A stretch of DNA of 64,000 nucleotides from Liolophura sinensis (lineage: Eukaryota > Mollusca > Polyplacophora > Chitonida > Chitonidae). The notes under the pieces were generated by a model. The model saw only the letters and a list, made by a program, of their open reading frames with translations. It did not search any database and was not told the DNA's origin. Below, in pieces: positions 35,924-64,000 of this stretch (position 1 is its first letter; each line of letters starts with the position of its first letter). Location: NCBI RefSeq assembly GCF_032854445.1, contig NC_088303.1:8439501-8503500 (forward strand). The letters are read 5' to 3'. A program made the translations under genes and the position numbers.

Positions 35924-36201
35924 AATGTGATTGCTGCGACGATCAACACCCAAGCAAAGATCGTGTGGTACCGGTACAATCATCAGTAGGTTCACACGAA
36001 ATCCGATCGCCGTCCAAATTATGGCCTCGTCTGTACATAGAGAAATATGGATCCCTGGGAAATAAGAAGGTTACCCTCTGTGTGTTGACGAGACAACAAC
36101 TGACAGAGGTTCTGAGGGACAATCCACAGACTCCAGGGCATGATTCTTGTTCTGTCTGTGTTCAGTATCAAGTTTTGTTTGTGAACCAGTTTGCGCTATA
36201 A
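35924..36201 (+). other. Candidate terminal exon or small gene, unrecognised
   Basis: Open for 92 codons after an acceptor-like ACTTTATCTCAG to TAA at 36201. It encodes ECDCCDDQHPSKDRVV, a basic/aromatic middle (KLWPRLYIEKYGSLGNKKV), TRQQLTEVLRDNPQTPG and a cysteine-containing hydrophobic end. An upstream ATG at 35779 (MSTKLTEEADSDTSP) could join in phase only through a weak GTGGTG donor. No family recognised. Confidence 0.3.
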
Positions 36202-37044
36202 CTTATCATGGGTAACCTTTGGCAAAGTGGCTCCAGTCCAATCCCAAACAAGCTGATATCTTCAATTGGAGAGGGGATGCCAAGTGTGAAGCACAAATAT
36301 TAGTAATCTGTGCATAATACCTCTAAAGGCGGCGGAAGACATAGCTTTATTAATGATAGGCATCTTTATTGAACGGTAGACCCTTACTTAATTTTCGCAT
36401 TAGCCAAGGATCCTGTCTAAAGGCTACGTTACATGGCCATTTTCGTTAGCTTTCACTCTTCGTCTATCAGCCTTTGATGAAGGAGAGATGCTGTTCTGTA
36501 TTCTAGCGTAGTCCGTGTCCGTTTCTTTAACATCTGAATGGCGAGGGACAACTCAGCGTAGTTAACACACGTGTATGCGATGAAGGTGTGGATGGATATA
36601 TACATGTACTATACTGTGTTGGTTGTACGCGGGTGTTGATATGACGACGCCCGTCTATTTCTGTCGACGTATGTAGGACAGTAAATACAAGCATGCATGC
36701 ATGGATGTGAGAAGCTGCGTGAACGATACCCCGATGCCCGAAGTAAATACACACTCCATAGGCTGAATACACCCACGGCAGGTACTGTGTGCTGCCGCAT
36801 TGCTTCCATCAATTCTAAGAACATACACAGTTGCAGTATAGCCAGAATCGCGGGGACAATGCTTCTGGGGAAATGTTCGCTAACCTTTACACAGCTTCAT
36901 TGTCCGATGAAACAAGCCAGACCTATATGCCATAAGCACAAGTTTTTATCGTAGAAATGGCGAGCCTGGAGATTTAAGTTGCCTGGTGTCACTTAAAAAG
37001 TAGCCCTACCACGCCTTATCTGTACATATATAACATCCGTTGTC

Positions 37045-40000
37045 ATGGGGCAGAATTCATCTACACCAGAAGGTAACGGTAAGTACTTTAGAAAACCTAA
37101 CAGTCCTCTGCTTATACGAATCTAGAAATGACCGATATGACACATACAGACTCATAGAGGCTTACTCCCTATACATATACAGAGTTTGCATGCCAAGAAT
37201 GTCGTTTGTGACGGAAAAAAACGTAACGCGTGGGGGTAAAGGGAAAGTTTGAAATTACTGACTCATTTACTTATTTCGGGGGACTCCGTGGCTCAGTTGT
37301 TTAGCGCGTTAGCGCAGCGTAATGACATATGAGCCGCTCAACAATGCGGTCGCTGTGAGTTAAGTCCAGCTCATGCTGGCTTCCTCTCCGGCCGTACGTG
37401 GGAAGGTCTGTTAGCAACCTGCGGATGGTCGTGTCTCTGCCCGGTTTCCTCCCACCATAATGCTGGTCGCCGTCCTATAAGTGAAATACTCTTGAGTACG
37501 GCGTAAAACACCAATCTAATAAAATAAATAAATAAAATAAAATTTATTTACTTCTTCGATTTTTGTTTAATGCCATATTCAAGAATTTTCACATATACAA
37601 TGGCGGTCGGTGTTATGGATGATAGTCACCAAGGCCCTTCAGGCCCTACAGGCAGCAGTGAATTAACGCTGGATTTCTAGTCCCGACTGTGCGAGCAGTT
37701 TGAGTATAGCCATCCTTAATTCTTAGTCCATGCTATATACATCAGAGGTGACAAATACCAAATACATATACGCACATGCATTATACCAGCAAAAACTGGA
37801 AAAAAATCCCCGGAAAAAGATAAAGAATTCTTGGTCCAGTAGCTGTCGTTTTTGTACCATTTAATTTTATAATGTCGCAGATATATAAGCATATATAAAT
37901 ATTTATTACATGTTAAAACATATTGGCACGGACTTATATAAAACTTTGCTACATCGAAAGAATACATTTGTTTAAGATACAAATACGTCCCATTGACCTA
38001 AGTGGTAAAATACGTAACAAAAAAACTGGTATTGTAGTTTAATGCTGAAGACGGCAGAGCAAGACAAGGGCATTCCCTGAAGAGCCTTATTTAATTGTTT
38101 AAGTTTACATTTATACTATCCCACATCTATATTATACAAAAAAAACTCAGCTAATTATCCTTACATGTGATAATTTAAATTTTTTTTTAAATTTCCTCTT
38201 TAACCCTTGTCATAAACATTAACAAAAACAAATTCAATCAACCACATTAAAACTGTTTCACGTTAAACTTTAGTCAATGAACAAACAGTACACACGGTAA
38301 TTTGTCCTTTTTTAAATTTTCAAAAATAATATGTGATAATATAAAAGTTATATTTCAAAATATACATGCATGTCAAAACTATTACAGTGAACGAAATAAA
38401 TCAAGATACAGTGTCAACACCAGGGAAGCCTGTAAAGGGTATATAGCACGAAAATGAGATCGTCATTTTAACTACAGCTAATTCTGCATTTAGATGATGA
38501 TGTGTCTGGTGTCATTTCTTTGGACAAAGATGACGAAGACGTCGAAAGAGATTTGTTTCCACTGGATCCTTCCGAACGCAAAGAAATTAAAAACTCACGT
38601 GATCTCCGTTTTCACCAATCACTGAGAAGGTCACGTCTTCAATCATGGAGGTCACGTTCTCGTTTTCACCCATATCAAACAGGTAAGCTTTATATATCAT
38701 ATATATGAAGTTTTGTGTTCAAATAAATAAAAGATACTGTAAATGACTATATCTCTTCACAGTGCCCATGTTGCTCCTCTCAGATTGCTGTTAACTGTTG
38801 TTGCACGTGCAGTTTGTTCCGCTCAAGCCTGAGAGGATTTGGAAACAAAGACAAGACATATAGAAGACGTACGGATGGTCATCAGATTGTCCAGAAGTCC
38901 AGTATATATTAGGCGTTTAAATGAAACATATAAGTGACGTGATTACTTACGAATTTTTAGGTGGACACCTATTGGAATTGTTGGGATTTTTATTACTTTT
39001 CTTCCGTTTTCTTGAAAAATTTTTGAAAGCCTTAGGTGCTGTAAAAGGAAAAGTTCTCATTGGGTGTTGCAGAAATTTTGTGATTTTAAAAACAAGGTTA
39101 CAAGGCAAATTTTGGCTGTTTGCCATGGCCAAAAATTCCAAAGCCATGACCAAATATACCAAAAATGTCTGTTCACACATGTACCTTGAGTCATTACGAG
39201 CCCCCAAAAATTAACTTTTATTGGGCCAAATTCAACCGTCTAAGAAATATTGCGCTTTCCAGTTTCCTTTCAGGTCTAGACCTTACATACTAAAGAGACT
39301 GGCTTTGGGATGCCGTCCAGAAAAGTAACTGCTAAATCGTACGCCATGCCTTTGACTAACATTTAGGATACCTACCAATTCGCGATAAGCATGAAAATTC
39401 CAAAATCAAAGGAGAACAGTCTGGATTCGAACAGGCGACCTCAGTCGGCAGGCGCCGACAGGCTGCCGTGAAAAAACTACCGGGCCTTTCATACGCCACG
39501 GTTTCATATCATCGTGCTAAAGCAATCACTCTCAACTTACGTGTTTAGTTTAGGTGCCATCTTCGATTGGAGGCAGTACTTATCGGAGTACTCGCTGTAC
39601 TCGGGCCACTGTCCACGGCGTGACAATATACTACAGTCATTCCGCGTCTTCAGATCCCGGTACTCCGCAAATGTTTTGTGCTGGACATTCTGCAAGATAC
39701 TAGTCCTGTTCAGGGGCACAGTGGATCCAAACCAGGTGGTCGAATCTGAAACAACAATGTTGGTGCCATATGAATGACCATTTAAATATAGCGCGTGAAA
39801 AGAACATTATTTTAGCTAAAGATCTAAACAGTCAGTTGAAACGCAGATCGGTTTAGTTCAATCATTCAATGTTCATATGGGCCAGCATTGAATTGAAGAT
39901 ATGAAAGTGTTTCTTATCTGTTATAGTAGCTATTACACTGGAAGTTTCTATGATAATGAAAACGGTTACCAAGACATCAGTATTCAGCTTTTGAAGTTTT

Positions 40001-43000
40001 TTCTCTTGTTGACAGATACGATGAGACTCGTAAAGCCAGACGATACTTCACGTGACAGGTGCACTGACGACAAACTGGGCCGCTTAGTGCACATGGACCG
40101 ACCAGACAGCAAAGCGCATGCTTACACCGGTACAAGCAGTAAGTTCCATGTTGACAAGTGAATCATGAATACCCTGATACATTGAGTAGAAGAAGTTGTT
40201 ATGATTGTCGTTGAATGCTACAGCCTACTCGAAATTTTTTCACACATACAATGGTGGCCAGTTATATGGCTGGAGGAAATCGCAAAATGTGCAGAGTAAA
40301 CCGCCAAAGTTTGGCAAGTCATGTGAGAACTTCCGTACAATAAGTCGCCCTCGGTCGCTTCTTCCCACCAGCTGGGCCTCAAGAACAATGGAAGCAATGG
40401 AATTATCGTGAATATTCTTTGTCCGAGAATGGAATTGAACTCATGTCTCGGTTGATTTATCGATTGAAAGGCACAAACTTTAGTCATGCGGCCATTACCT
40501 GCTCCCTTATTTCATCATCTGAATAAAGCTCAAATGCGAAATCAATAACACTCTTGAGTATCCGACTCATTCAGACGTGTGATATCAATGCTAAAATCCC
40601 ACAATTCAATAGGACTGGCGTTTCTAATGAATATTTTTAATGAATTCATTATTATTTTTTTTAATGAAGTTACGAAGAAAAGCATTGAGAAGAAAATGTT
40701 GTTTTCAAATGGCTGAGCTATAACAAGACAGATGAAACTAATAGTTTGTTGAGGCTGACGAGGAACTTGTAAAGACTTGACCCATCAGACATACCTGGGC
40801 GTCTCTGTGAGTAATACCCCTCCCCCGGGCGGCCGTACGCCATCGTGACTAGACCTGGGGTGTTGGTGGGGGGTCGGCGGTACATATCAATCATTGTAAA
40901 GCTATGAGGCTCCTCTGACATGTAATGTTGATACGTTCTTCTGCCTGAAGGGAACGAGACACACGTTAAATATAAGAACACAACACTAAAACTAAACTGA
41001 AATTTAAATAACCATGAAAATGACAGTGTAGTTCTAAACGATACATAAACGCCTCTTGGTTCGGTGTAAATCAAAATTCGACCTAGGCAGGTGCGAAACA
41101 AAACACCAGAAGCAGTGGATGTTCCATGGAAGAAATTGTCAAAAATTAATTAACTCGACTTATTGCATTCAGTTAAACTCTTTCTTACCTGCGGTAATGG
41201 GTCCCCATTTGACTGTGGATCCAAGTCGGCTGGTGTGATAAGGCGTCGGAGCGTCCCGGACTTTTTGGTAGTCGATCCAGCAATGGGGGTGGTTCCGGGA
41301 CATTCCCCGCACGACCTGAGCATTAGTACAGTAGGCGTAACGGTCCACATAGTGCCGTTTGTTGTCGAACTGTATGGGTTTGACTATGCGAAAATGGGGA
41401 CTCGGGTCCTAGATTACAAGCAGAAGATCATAGTTCAGTGTGATTATTTTTTTGCGGAATTCTGTATTAATATATAAATGACGTATATGCCCCTAATTAC
41501 GTGTCTTTAAGGAGTGATCACATATGACGATTCGTGCGATTTCATTAATTGCTTTTATTTATTTATTTATTTGATTGATGGATGTTTATGCCGTACGCAA
41601 GAAAATATCACATATGACGGCGGCCAGCATTATTGTAGGAGGAAAGTGACCAAAGACCGAGGGAAACCCACAACCATCCGCAGGTTGCTAACAGACCTTT
41701 CCACGTACGGTTGGAGAGGAAGTCAGCATGAGCTGGACTTAAACTCATAGCGACAGCACTGGTGGGATGCTCCTGCGTCATTTTACTTGCTGTTATTTAG
41801 CATCATACTGCATAGAGTCCTTTCTTTAGATTGTTCTACTCAGCTTTATTTTACTTGCTGTTATTTTCTTCGTCCTGTCTTCAGATGGTTCTACTCAGCT
41901 TTATTTTACTTGCTGTTATTTAGCATCATACTGCATCGAGTCCTTTCTTTCGATCGTTCTATTCAGCTTTATTTTACTTGCTGCTTTTTAACACCACACT
42001 GCATCAAGTCCTTTCTTTAAAGGAAACGCGTAATCCACTAAAATATGACCGGATTTAGCTGATACGAGTTCATCCATGGCTAAATCCGAATGATTCGTTG
42101 CTGTCTTTCAACGTGATTCTGCCTCATCCCAAAATAGCGTCGATCCCTCTGCCTTTATTCAGACTGCGATATGGCACAGTAACATTTTATACATGGCCAT
42201 CTTGCTTTCTTCTCTGAAGAGTCACGGCATGTTCCATAATTTCAAGTGTGAGTCGCATGATTCTGCGTGTGAGGTTCAGACATAAAGGTAACCTGACGGG
42301 TGAAATTAGTTTTCTGTACATTTATCATGAACTACAAGTTTAGTATCTTCAAAGAAAGTGAGGTTTAATGAATTTGTGGCCTACGAATCGAACGAAATCT
42401 AACTGTACATGTTTAATTAATGGATTGAAAGTTTCTTCAGTCAAAAACACGTATGAAAAAAACTCAGGCGCTTTATTTACTTATTTATTTCAATGTCGTC
42501 TAACACCATGCTGAAGAATATTTCACTTATACAATGGATGTCAGTAAATGGTTGTAGGAAACCAGAGTACCCAGGAAAGCCACCGATCTATGACAAGCTC
42601 CCACATCTGATGTACAGCTATGCGAACATTAGACTGCACAAATGGGTCTTTGATCACCTATTATCACCAAACCCAAGCAATATGTCAGAGCGTTGGAATC
42701 TGCAGAAAAATCTCATCAACATAGTTATCAAAGCATGTAGCACAACCTCAACGATACCTAAGGTGTAATAAATTATGGGTAGTGCATGGTCAGAAATTGA
42801 ATCTGCATGTGAGCATGTATTTTCACTGCCATACCGTGTACTAGTAGGATACACTCTTGTGTGCCGGAGGTAGTAGGGGTTGGGAATTGGAATACATCTT
42901 ACTATTATTTAGTGAACGTATTCTTTAAGTTTCAAGCAGTTATTATACACAGTGGGGTAAATAAAAGTCTACAGACAGCGAAAATTAAATTCAATATAAA

Positions 43001-44973
43001 CAGGTCTTGTCCACGAATAAGTGCTGTAGAATGTGAGTGTGATAATTATGAACAGGGTGTCAAATTAAGGATATCTTTACCTTCTTCATATTTTTCACTT
43101 GCTCATCGCTTAGAACGGTGTATGGTACATTTGGCGCCCGTGGGCGATCTGTGAGAGAATCGATCTTAGGATCATCCATTCTTGAACTAAGCTTTCAGCT
43201 TCGATTTACACGTCGATGAACTGCAAATATAAAGGATGGTAGTGAAGGCACATCCCATGTGACGTGCGGTATTATATCACGGCCCGTATGCCATTACATC
43301 ATTGACATGTATGACATAACACCCATGCCTGGAATGTACACTGGTTATGAAACAAGGCTTGTGAGAATCTCAAAAAGCCCTTGGCTATGAGCAAAAACAC
43401 TGATGAACGGGAAAGAAAATGGAAAGACACCTCAACCTGGATGCAAAACCGAGTTTTTGTATAGCTAACAATATACACTATTTTTTAAATTCAGGAAACA
43501 GCACTAACGTAAACCGTATTTAAAATATGTCACTTTTATAATAGTCCAGATGAACACCGCACTTCTATGTACCTGACGTAAAACAACAGCTTAGGCTATA
43601 CCAAGTTTGCATGCACGTTAGATATAGCTACACGTGGATTCGACCACGCAATTTCACACATCAAAAGCTAAATGTTTGTCAAGAGGCACATTATAAGAGT
43701 ACGTCCAATGAGGGTCAAGTGCTTAAATTTTGATTGGTAGATGTTGACAGATATCCACTTCAGTCGACACAGAAGACACAGAATAACTTTATAATAGCCC
43801 GCCTACAGACTAGTGATGGTAGCCGACTGCATGGTATCGAGCTACCATCAAATAAAGTCACCAAATTCCAACGACTAAGGAAGGCCTTAAACTCAGTTAT
43901 GCATATATACATGTGTTATTCCCCATCTTCAAATTAACGACAAGTCAAAACTACCCATACTCGTATGGATTTGAACCTAAGAGACATGTAGTCACAAAAC
44001 ACACATAGGCCTACGTCTTTTGCGGCGTAAAACAAATCATCAATCAGATTCCGTTGACCGCATTACACATCAGCGCTGTTCACACGCGTATTATATGGTA
44101 TTTCTACATATGAAATCACCAGACGGTGAATGGAATGACTACTGAATGCATGGTCTAAGCTGTGCCTGTCAGTATGGCGAGACGAGACCATCTCAGCTGT
44201 AGAATTTCAAGACATAGCACTAGGTCAAACAAACATGTATGGGTGGCGAAGCTACTGGGCCACAGTTAACGTGCATTTGTGTGACAGTTTACAGACAGCA
44301 TCAGAAAATTACCACAACGACCGAGGTCTTCCGAATTGCCAAGTCTCGATTTGTCACGCCGCTTCCATGTCCTGAAAATTTCCCCGAGGAAATTCAGCAA
44401 ATCCGAGTGCAAAAATGTGAAAACTAGCAATGGCGGATTGTTGCTACAACTACGTAGAGTCTACATAGCAACCAGTGAAAGTGAAATGAATATACAACGT
44501 TTTCACATAACGTTAACATTAAAAATCAATGAATTTTAAGTGGTATTCTGGTGTTCATATATAAGATTTCTTCAATGTCAGATTTTATCCAATAACCTTG
44601 TAAATCACCCGATGCTGAGTACGCATGCCCGAAGAAATGCATGTGCATGTTGGGCCGGTTTTTCTCGCGGACACTGGGCAGTTGCTGTGGTGGTCGGACA
44701 GCAGACTCCGACGGTGAGCGTTAATGACTACGTCACCACACACCATAACATAGTTCAGTTTAACATCAGTTTGGAAGTGGCACACAGTTGCAGGATCTTT
44801 TACTGTTGAAGCTTTGTTGATGCATTTTTTCTGCACCTGTGTTGTCAATCATACCAAGACCAGAGTTATGTACAACAACAACAACTAATGTTGTTGAATT
44901 GAATCTGTTTACAGAGCGCAATTTAGCGGAGTTTGACACGTTGCTTTTCCTGAAGCCTTGGAGGCCCTCTTAA
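37045..44973 (+). CDS. Putative N-myristoylated protein, interdigitated gene
   Basis: Proposed exons 37045-37078, 38494-38682, 40016-40138, 44915-44973; phases fit at each junction (about 134 residues). Exon 1 starts ATG with MGQNSSTPEGN, a good N-myristoylation signal (Gly2, Ser6), and ends at GTAAGT. Exon 2 is acidic then basic (DDDVSGVISLDKDDEDVERD, LRRSRLQSWRSRSRF), bordered by TTTAG and GTAAGC. Exon 3 (RLVKPDDTSRDRCTDDKLGR, HMDRPDSKAHAYTGTS) is bordered by TTGTTGACAG and GTAAGT. Exon 4 (KRNLAEFDTLLFLKPWRPS, then TAA) is the weakest link. No family recognised; a membrane-tethered adaptor or signalling protein is an inference from the lipidation signal. Exon 3 lies inside an intron of the opposite-strand gene. 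Exons 1-3 are more certain than exon 4. Confidence 0.52.
37279..37540 (+). mobile_element. SINE-A, full length
   Basis: In intron 1 of the plus-strand gene. Head GGGGACTCCGTGGCTCAGTT, CGGTCGCTGTGAGTTAAGTC, CTCTCCGGCCGTACGTGGGA, tail TTGAGTACGGCGTAAAACAC, AAATAAATAAA. Flanks carry an imperfect duplication, ATTTACTTATTTCG (37265) and ATTTACTTCTTCG (about 37546). Confidence 0.92.
37552..37690 (-). mobile_element. SINE-A fragment
   Basis: TTTTTGTTTAATGCCATATT, CAAGAATTTTCACATATACA and ATGGCGGTCGGTGTTATGG follow the reversed family tail, then similarity fades. It lies tail-to-tail with the copy at 37279. Confidence 0.65.
38763..38912 (+). other. Cys-rich open block after a good acceptor
   Basis: ATATCTCTTCACAG is followed by 49 open codons (CPCCSSQIAVNCCCTCSLFR, then GNKDKTYRRRTDGHQ) and TAG. 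The open frame needs a phase-0 upstream exon, whereas the exon ending at 38682 is phase 1, so it cannot be its simple continuation. Possible alternative or decayed terminal exon. Confidence 0.25.
39217..39222 (-). promoter_or_regulatory. Polyadenylation signal AATAAA
   Basis: AATAAA on the minus strand about 60 bases past the stop codon (39283) of the 239-residue minus-strand gene, which supports that gene's 3' end. Confidence 0.6.
39283..43179 (-). CDS. Conserved-looking 239-residue protein, complete gene
   Basis: Exons 43179-43081, 41408-41189, 40944-40795, 39745-39541, 39328-39283: 720 coding bases with all phases matching (0, 1, 1, 2). It starts ATG (MDDPKIDSLTDRPRAPNVPY) and ends TAA, with AATAAA about 60 bases beyond. 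Later segments: KPIQFDNKRHYVDRYAYC, NHPHCWIDYQKV, TPYHTSRLGSTVKWGPI, MIDMYRRPPTNTPGLVTM, RPGDSTTWFGSTV, CSILSRRGQWPEYSEYSD, TYFSGRHPKASLFSM. No signal peptide, membrane segment or known catalytic motif. It is rich in Tyr, Arg, Thr and Pro with repeated Gly-Ser-Thr-Val turns, a style seen in small axonemal or sperm microtubule-associated proteins; that is only an inference. Donors are GTAAAG, GTAAGA, GTATGT and GTAAGT. The last acceptor is a tandem TAGCAG, which could add one residue. Confidence 0.78.
39400..39500 (-). mobile_element. tRNA-like SINE head, fragment
   Basis: On the minus strand, GCCTGCCGACTGAGGTCGCC is followed by TGTTCGAATCCAGAC, an RNA polymerase III B box in tRNA-like context. 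No folded tRNA with matching acceptor stem is seen, so a SINE head is more likely than a tRNA gene. Confidence 0.35.
40205..40410 (-). mobile_element. SINE-A, strongly diverged
   Basis: CTACTCGAAATTTTTTCACA, ATACAATGGTGGCCAGTTAT and GGCTGGAGGAAATCGC keep the reversed family order with many changes. Confidence 0.55.
41545..41783 (-). mobile_element. SINE-A, nearly full length
   Basis: In intron 1 of the 239-residue gene. TTTATTTATTTGATTGATGG, TGCCGTACGCAAGAAAATAT, GACGGCGGCCAGCATTAT, ACCCACAACCATCCGCAGGT, GTACGGTTGGAGAGGAAGTC in reversed family order. Confidence 0.88.
41784..42018 (+). repeat. Tandem repeat, units of 68 and 55 bp
   Basis: Four units share TTTTACTTGCTG at the start and GTTCTACTCAGCTTTATTTT at the end. 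Units 1 and 3 are 68 bp, unit 2 is 55 bp, unit 4 is partial. The open frame through it is taken as a by-product. Confidence 0.85.
42474..42575 (-). mobile_element. SINE-A tail fragment
   Basis: TATTTACTTATTTATTTCAA, CACCATGCTGAAGAATATTT, CACTTATACAATGGATG match the reversed tail. The plus-strand 91-codon ORF across it is a by-product. Confidence 0.65.
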
Positions 44974-46337
44974 ATAGCGTAGAGATGAAAGGTATCGGGT
45001 TATTCAATTTAAAACAGAGTGTAAACAGTGGATGTTACATTACAATGGTTAAATGACACGGTCAGTTGGCAACAACCCACTTTAGTATTACAGAGATGCG
45101 AATTGGTCTGCCATTAGGCATTACACACGACGTAGGTTTTACTGTATATTCTTATATGGGCAGTACTGCCATTCTTATATTTGATAGGACCTAGTTGTTA
45201 CATTCATGTTGATAAATAAGCCAGTGTCTTTTCACTGTTACATGAACATCTTGTAAGATCTCGGATGCATTTCCCGAAATGCTGCTCAGGTTTATTATAA
45301 AATCTATATTTGTTGGGATTAACAATGTTAAATAAAACTGGTAAAGTGTTTCAAATACCATGATGCAGCCCTTGTATTAAGTTGCTCCATTTAGAATGAT
45401 TAAGAGCTATTAAACATTGCTAATACTAAATTACCCAGCATATTCTTTTGTTTCATCTATGTTTAACAACTTATAGTCCTTTTAGTCTTGTTGCATTAGT
45501 GTTCTCATGGAAAAGATGCCTGCCTCTCTTACTTCATCAGAAAGTGTCCAAATTTTGTGACATGGTCTGACTAGCTTGCTTCATCATCACTAATTAGACA
45601 CAATTTTCATGTCTTGTAGTTTGAATCTCCTTAGCATCTATAGGGTCCTCTGTTAACCTAGTGGTTAGCTTGACAGCACAATCACCTAGAAGCCTCTGAA
45701 TAATGTAGTCAGTGTGAGTTCAAGGTCAAACTTATGCCGTTTTCCTCTCCGGTCGTACGTGGAAAGGTCTGGCAGTGACCAGTAGATGGTCATATGTTTT
45801 CCAATCCATGCTTTGCTCAGTTTATTCCCATCATAATGCTGGCTGCCATCATATTGATGAAATATTTTTGAGTGTGGTGTAAAACAATAAATAAATCCAT
45901 AGCATCAAAGGCACAACTAGACGGATATTTAAGTTCAAGCGATAGTCTGCTAGCACTTTCTTGCCTGGCACTCCGAGCTAAGGCTAAATTGCAAGAGACA
46001 TTATGTGCACCTAAAAATCATCAACATTTCTGGCAAGTCAGTTGTTTTAATTTGACATTGACAACACTTCATGTGCCAGTTTTCAGATTTGCCCACTACA
46101 GTGTTCATATACCAAAAGACACTGCTTGAGATAGGCCAAAGATAAAATAATGTTAAAGGACTCGCAAAGTCCATCCCACCCGCCACCCACCCCTCCCAAA
46201 AAAAGAGGAAAAAATATAAAGGTAGATAAATAATGATAGGTTAATCGTAATCTTCTTATAAACAGTGTGGAAGTATATTGAGTAACATTTTTGTGTTTTC
46301 ACAGAAGAGTGTACAACTTTTTTGTTTTATGTTTCAG
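44974..46337. other. Stretch between the interdigitated genes and GMPS
   Basis: Holds one diverged full SINE-A (45639-45896) and short chance ORFs. GMPS exon 1 as listed begins at an acceptor (TTTATGTTTCAG), so a non-coding first exon and the promoter probably lie here, but I cannot locate them. Confidence 0.45.
45639..45896 (+). mobile_element. SINE-A, diverged full copy
   Basis: GGGTCCTCTGTTAACCTAGT head, GTGAGTTCAAGGTCAAAC B box, TCCTCTCCGGTCGTACGTGG body, TTTGAGTGTGGTGTAAAACA tail. Flanks CCTTAGCATC (45629-45638) and CCATAGCATC (45897-45906) form a one-mismatch target duplication. Confidence 0.85.
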
Positions 46338-46345
46338 ACATAACC

Positions 46346-63813
<17,468 letters not shown>

Positions 63814-64000
63814 GTAAGTGCACAATATTCCCTGTATATTCATCTTGCTTTTTGAACATATTTATTCCACATTTGTATGGGTATACATCACTTCTTCTAA
63901 CATAACTTTGTCACAACCTGACCAGTATTAAAGCAGGGATAGCGAGTAATACAGTGATTGCTGACACTGATTTCGTGGCCCAAGTCAGGTTCAACAATCA

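Larger units (their letters stand above)
33575..37044. other. Stretch between the P450 and the interdigitated genes
   Basis: Contains a possible polyadenylation signal for P450 (AATAAA at 33845), a SINE tail (34705-34775), a minus-strand 74-codon ORF (34407-34631) and an open plus-strand block at 35924-36201 (listed). Otherwise only short chance ORFs. Confidence 0.45.

Noticed and set aside
37022-37032. TATATAA-like sequence as a TATA box for the plus-strand interdigitated gene
   Set aside because: It is only about 15 bases upstream of the ATG, too close for a normal TATA-directed start with a 5' UTR.
38921-39214. ORFs of 97 and 86 codons on opposite strands over the same bases
   Set aside because: Neither resembles a known protein; mirrored open frames in a low-complexity AT-rich block next to the 3' end of the minus-strand gene look like chance.
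41163-41477. Plus-strand ORF of 104 codons
   Set aside because: It is the shadow of exon 2 of the minus-strand 239-residue gene, which has correct splice borders and phase.
42493-42768. Plus-strand ORF of 91 codons
   Set aside because: Its first third is a reversed SINE-A tail; the rest has no recognisable domain or splice support.

Overview
The window looks like a piece of a marine invertebrate chromosome, most likely a mollusc or another lophotrochozoan. The reasons are AT-rich DNA, genes split into short exons with GT-AG introns of 0.2-3.7 kb, animal-type GMP synthase and clan-2-like cytochrome P450 genes, and many tRNA-derived SINEs of the kind common in molluscan genomes (head with TGGCTCAG, tail TTGAGTACGGCGTAAAACACC followed by AATA repeats). 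The organism call is an inference from repeats and gene structure.

Layout. 1-7.1 kb: no convincing gene; SINE tails, one full SINE, a copy of a dispersed ~500-bp repeat, a 48-bp tandem array and a palindromic MITE. 7.5-10.5 kb (minus): five-exon gene for a secreted protein with a Pro/Tyr/His-rich repeat region and cysteine-rich C-terminal modules. 10.5-15.5 kb: SINEs, a mariner-type MITE and a non-LTR retrotransposon scrap. 15.56-21.46 kb: a composite mobile element bounded by ~500-bp inverted repeats, holding a decayed minus-strand transposase-like gene, a decayed plus-strand HNH (His-Me finger) endonuclease-like gene, a second HNH scrap and an internal direct repeat. 21.5-27.9 kb: no gene recognised. 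27.9-33.6 kb (plus): six-exon cytochrome P450 with all core motifs but three single-base frameshifts in exon 1. 37.0-45.0 kb: two interdigitated genes on opposite strands, a complete minus-strand gene of 239 residues in five exons and a plus-strand gene for a putative N-myristoylated protein of about 134 residues. 46.3-63.8 kb (plus): twelve exons of GMP synthase (GMPS), running off the right edge after about 472 codons.

In GMPS the exons carry the class I glutamine amidotransferase domain (Cys96, His182, Glu184 in this reading) and the ATP-pyrophosphatase domain (SGGVDST loop), which together turn XMP into GMP. Its introns are unusually rich in structure: a ~52-bp array that repeats the exon 4/donor junction about 40 times, a 57-bp array split by ~1.8 kb of other DNA, a ~580-bp duplication, a decayed copy of the end of exon 8, and SINEs placed close to splice sites.

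Gene models were made by eye from splice signals, reading phase and motifs. Phases agree across every junction reported for GMPS, the secreted-protein gene, the 239-residue gene and P450 exons 1-6 (apart from the frameshifts inside exon 1). Exon 4 of the plus-strand interdigitated gene, and several isolated ORFs, are weaker.
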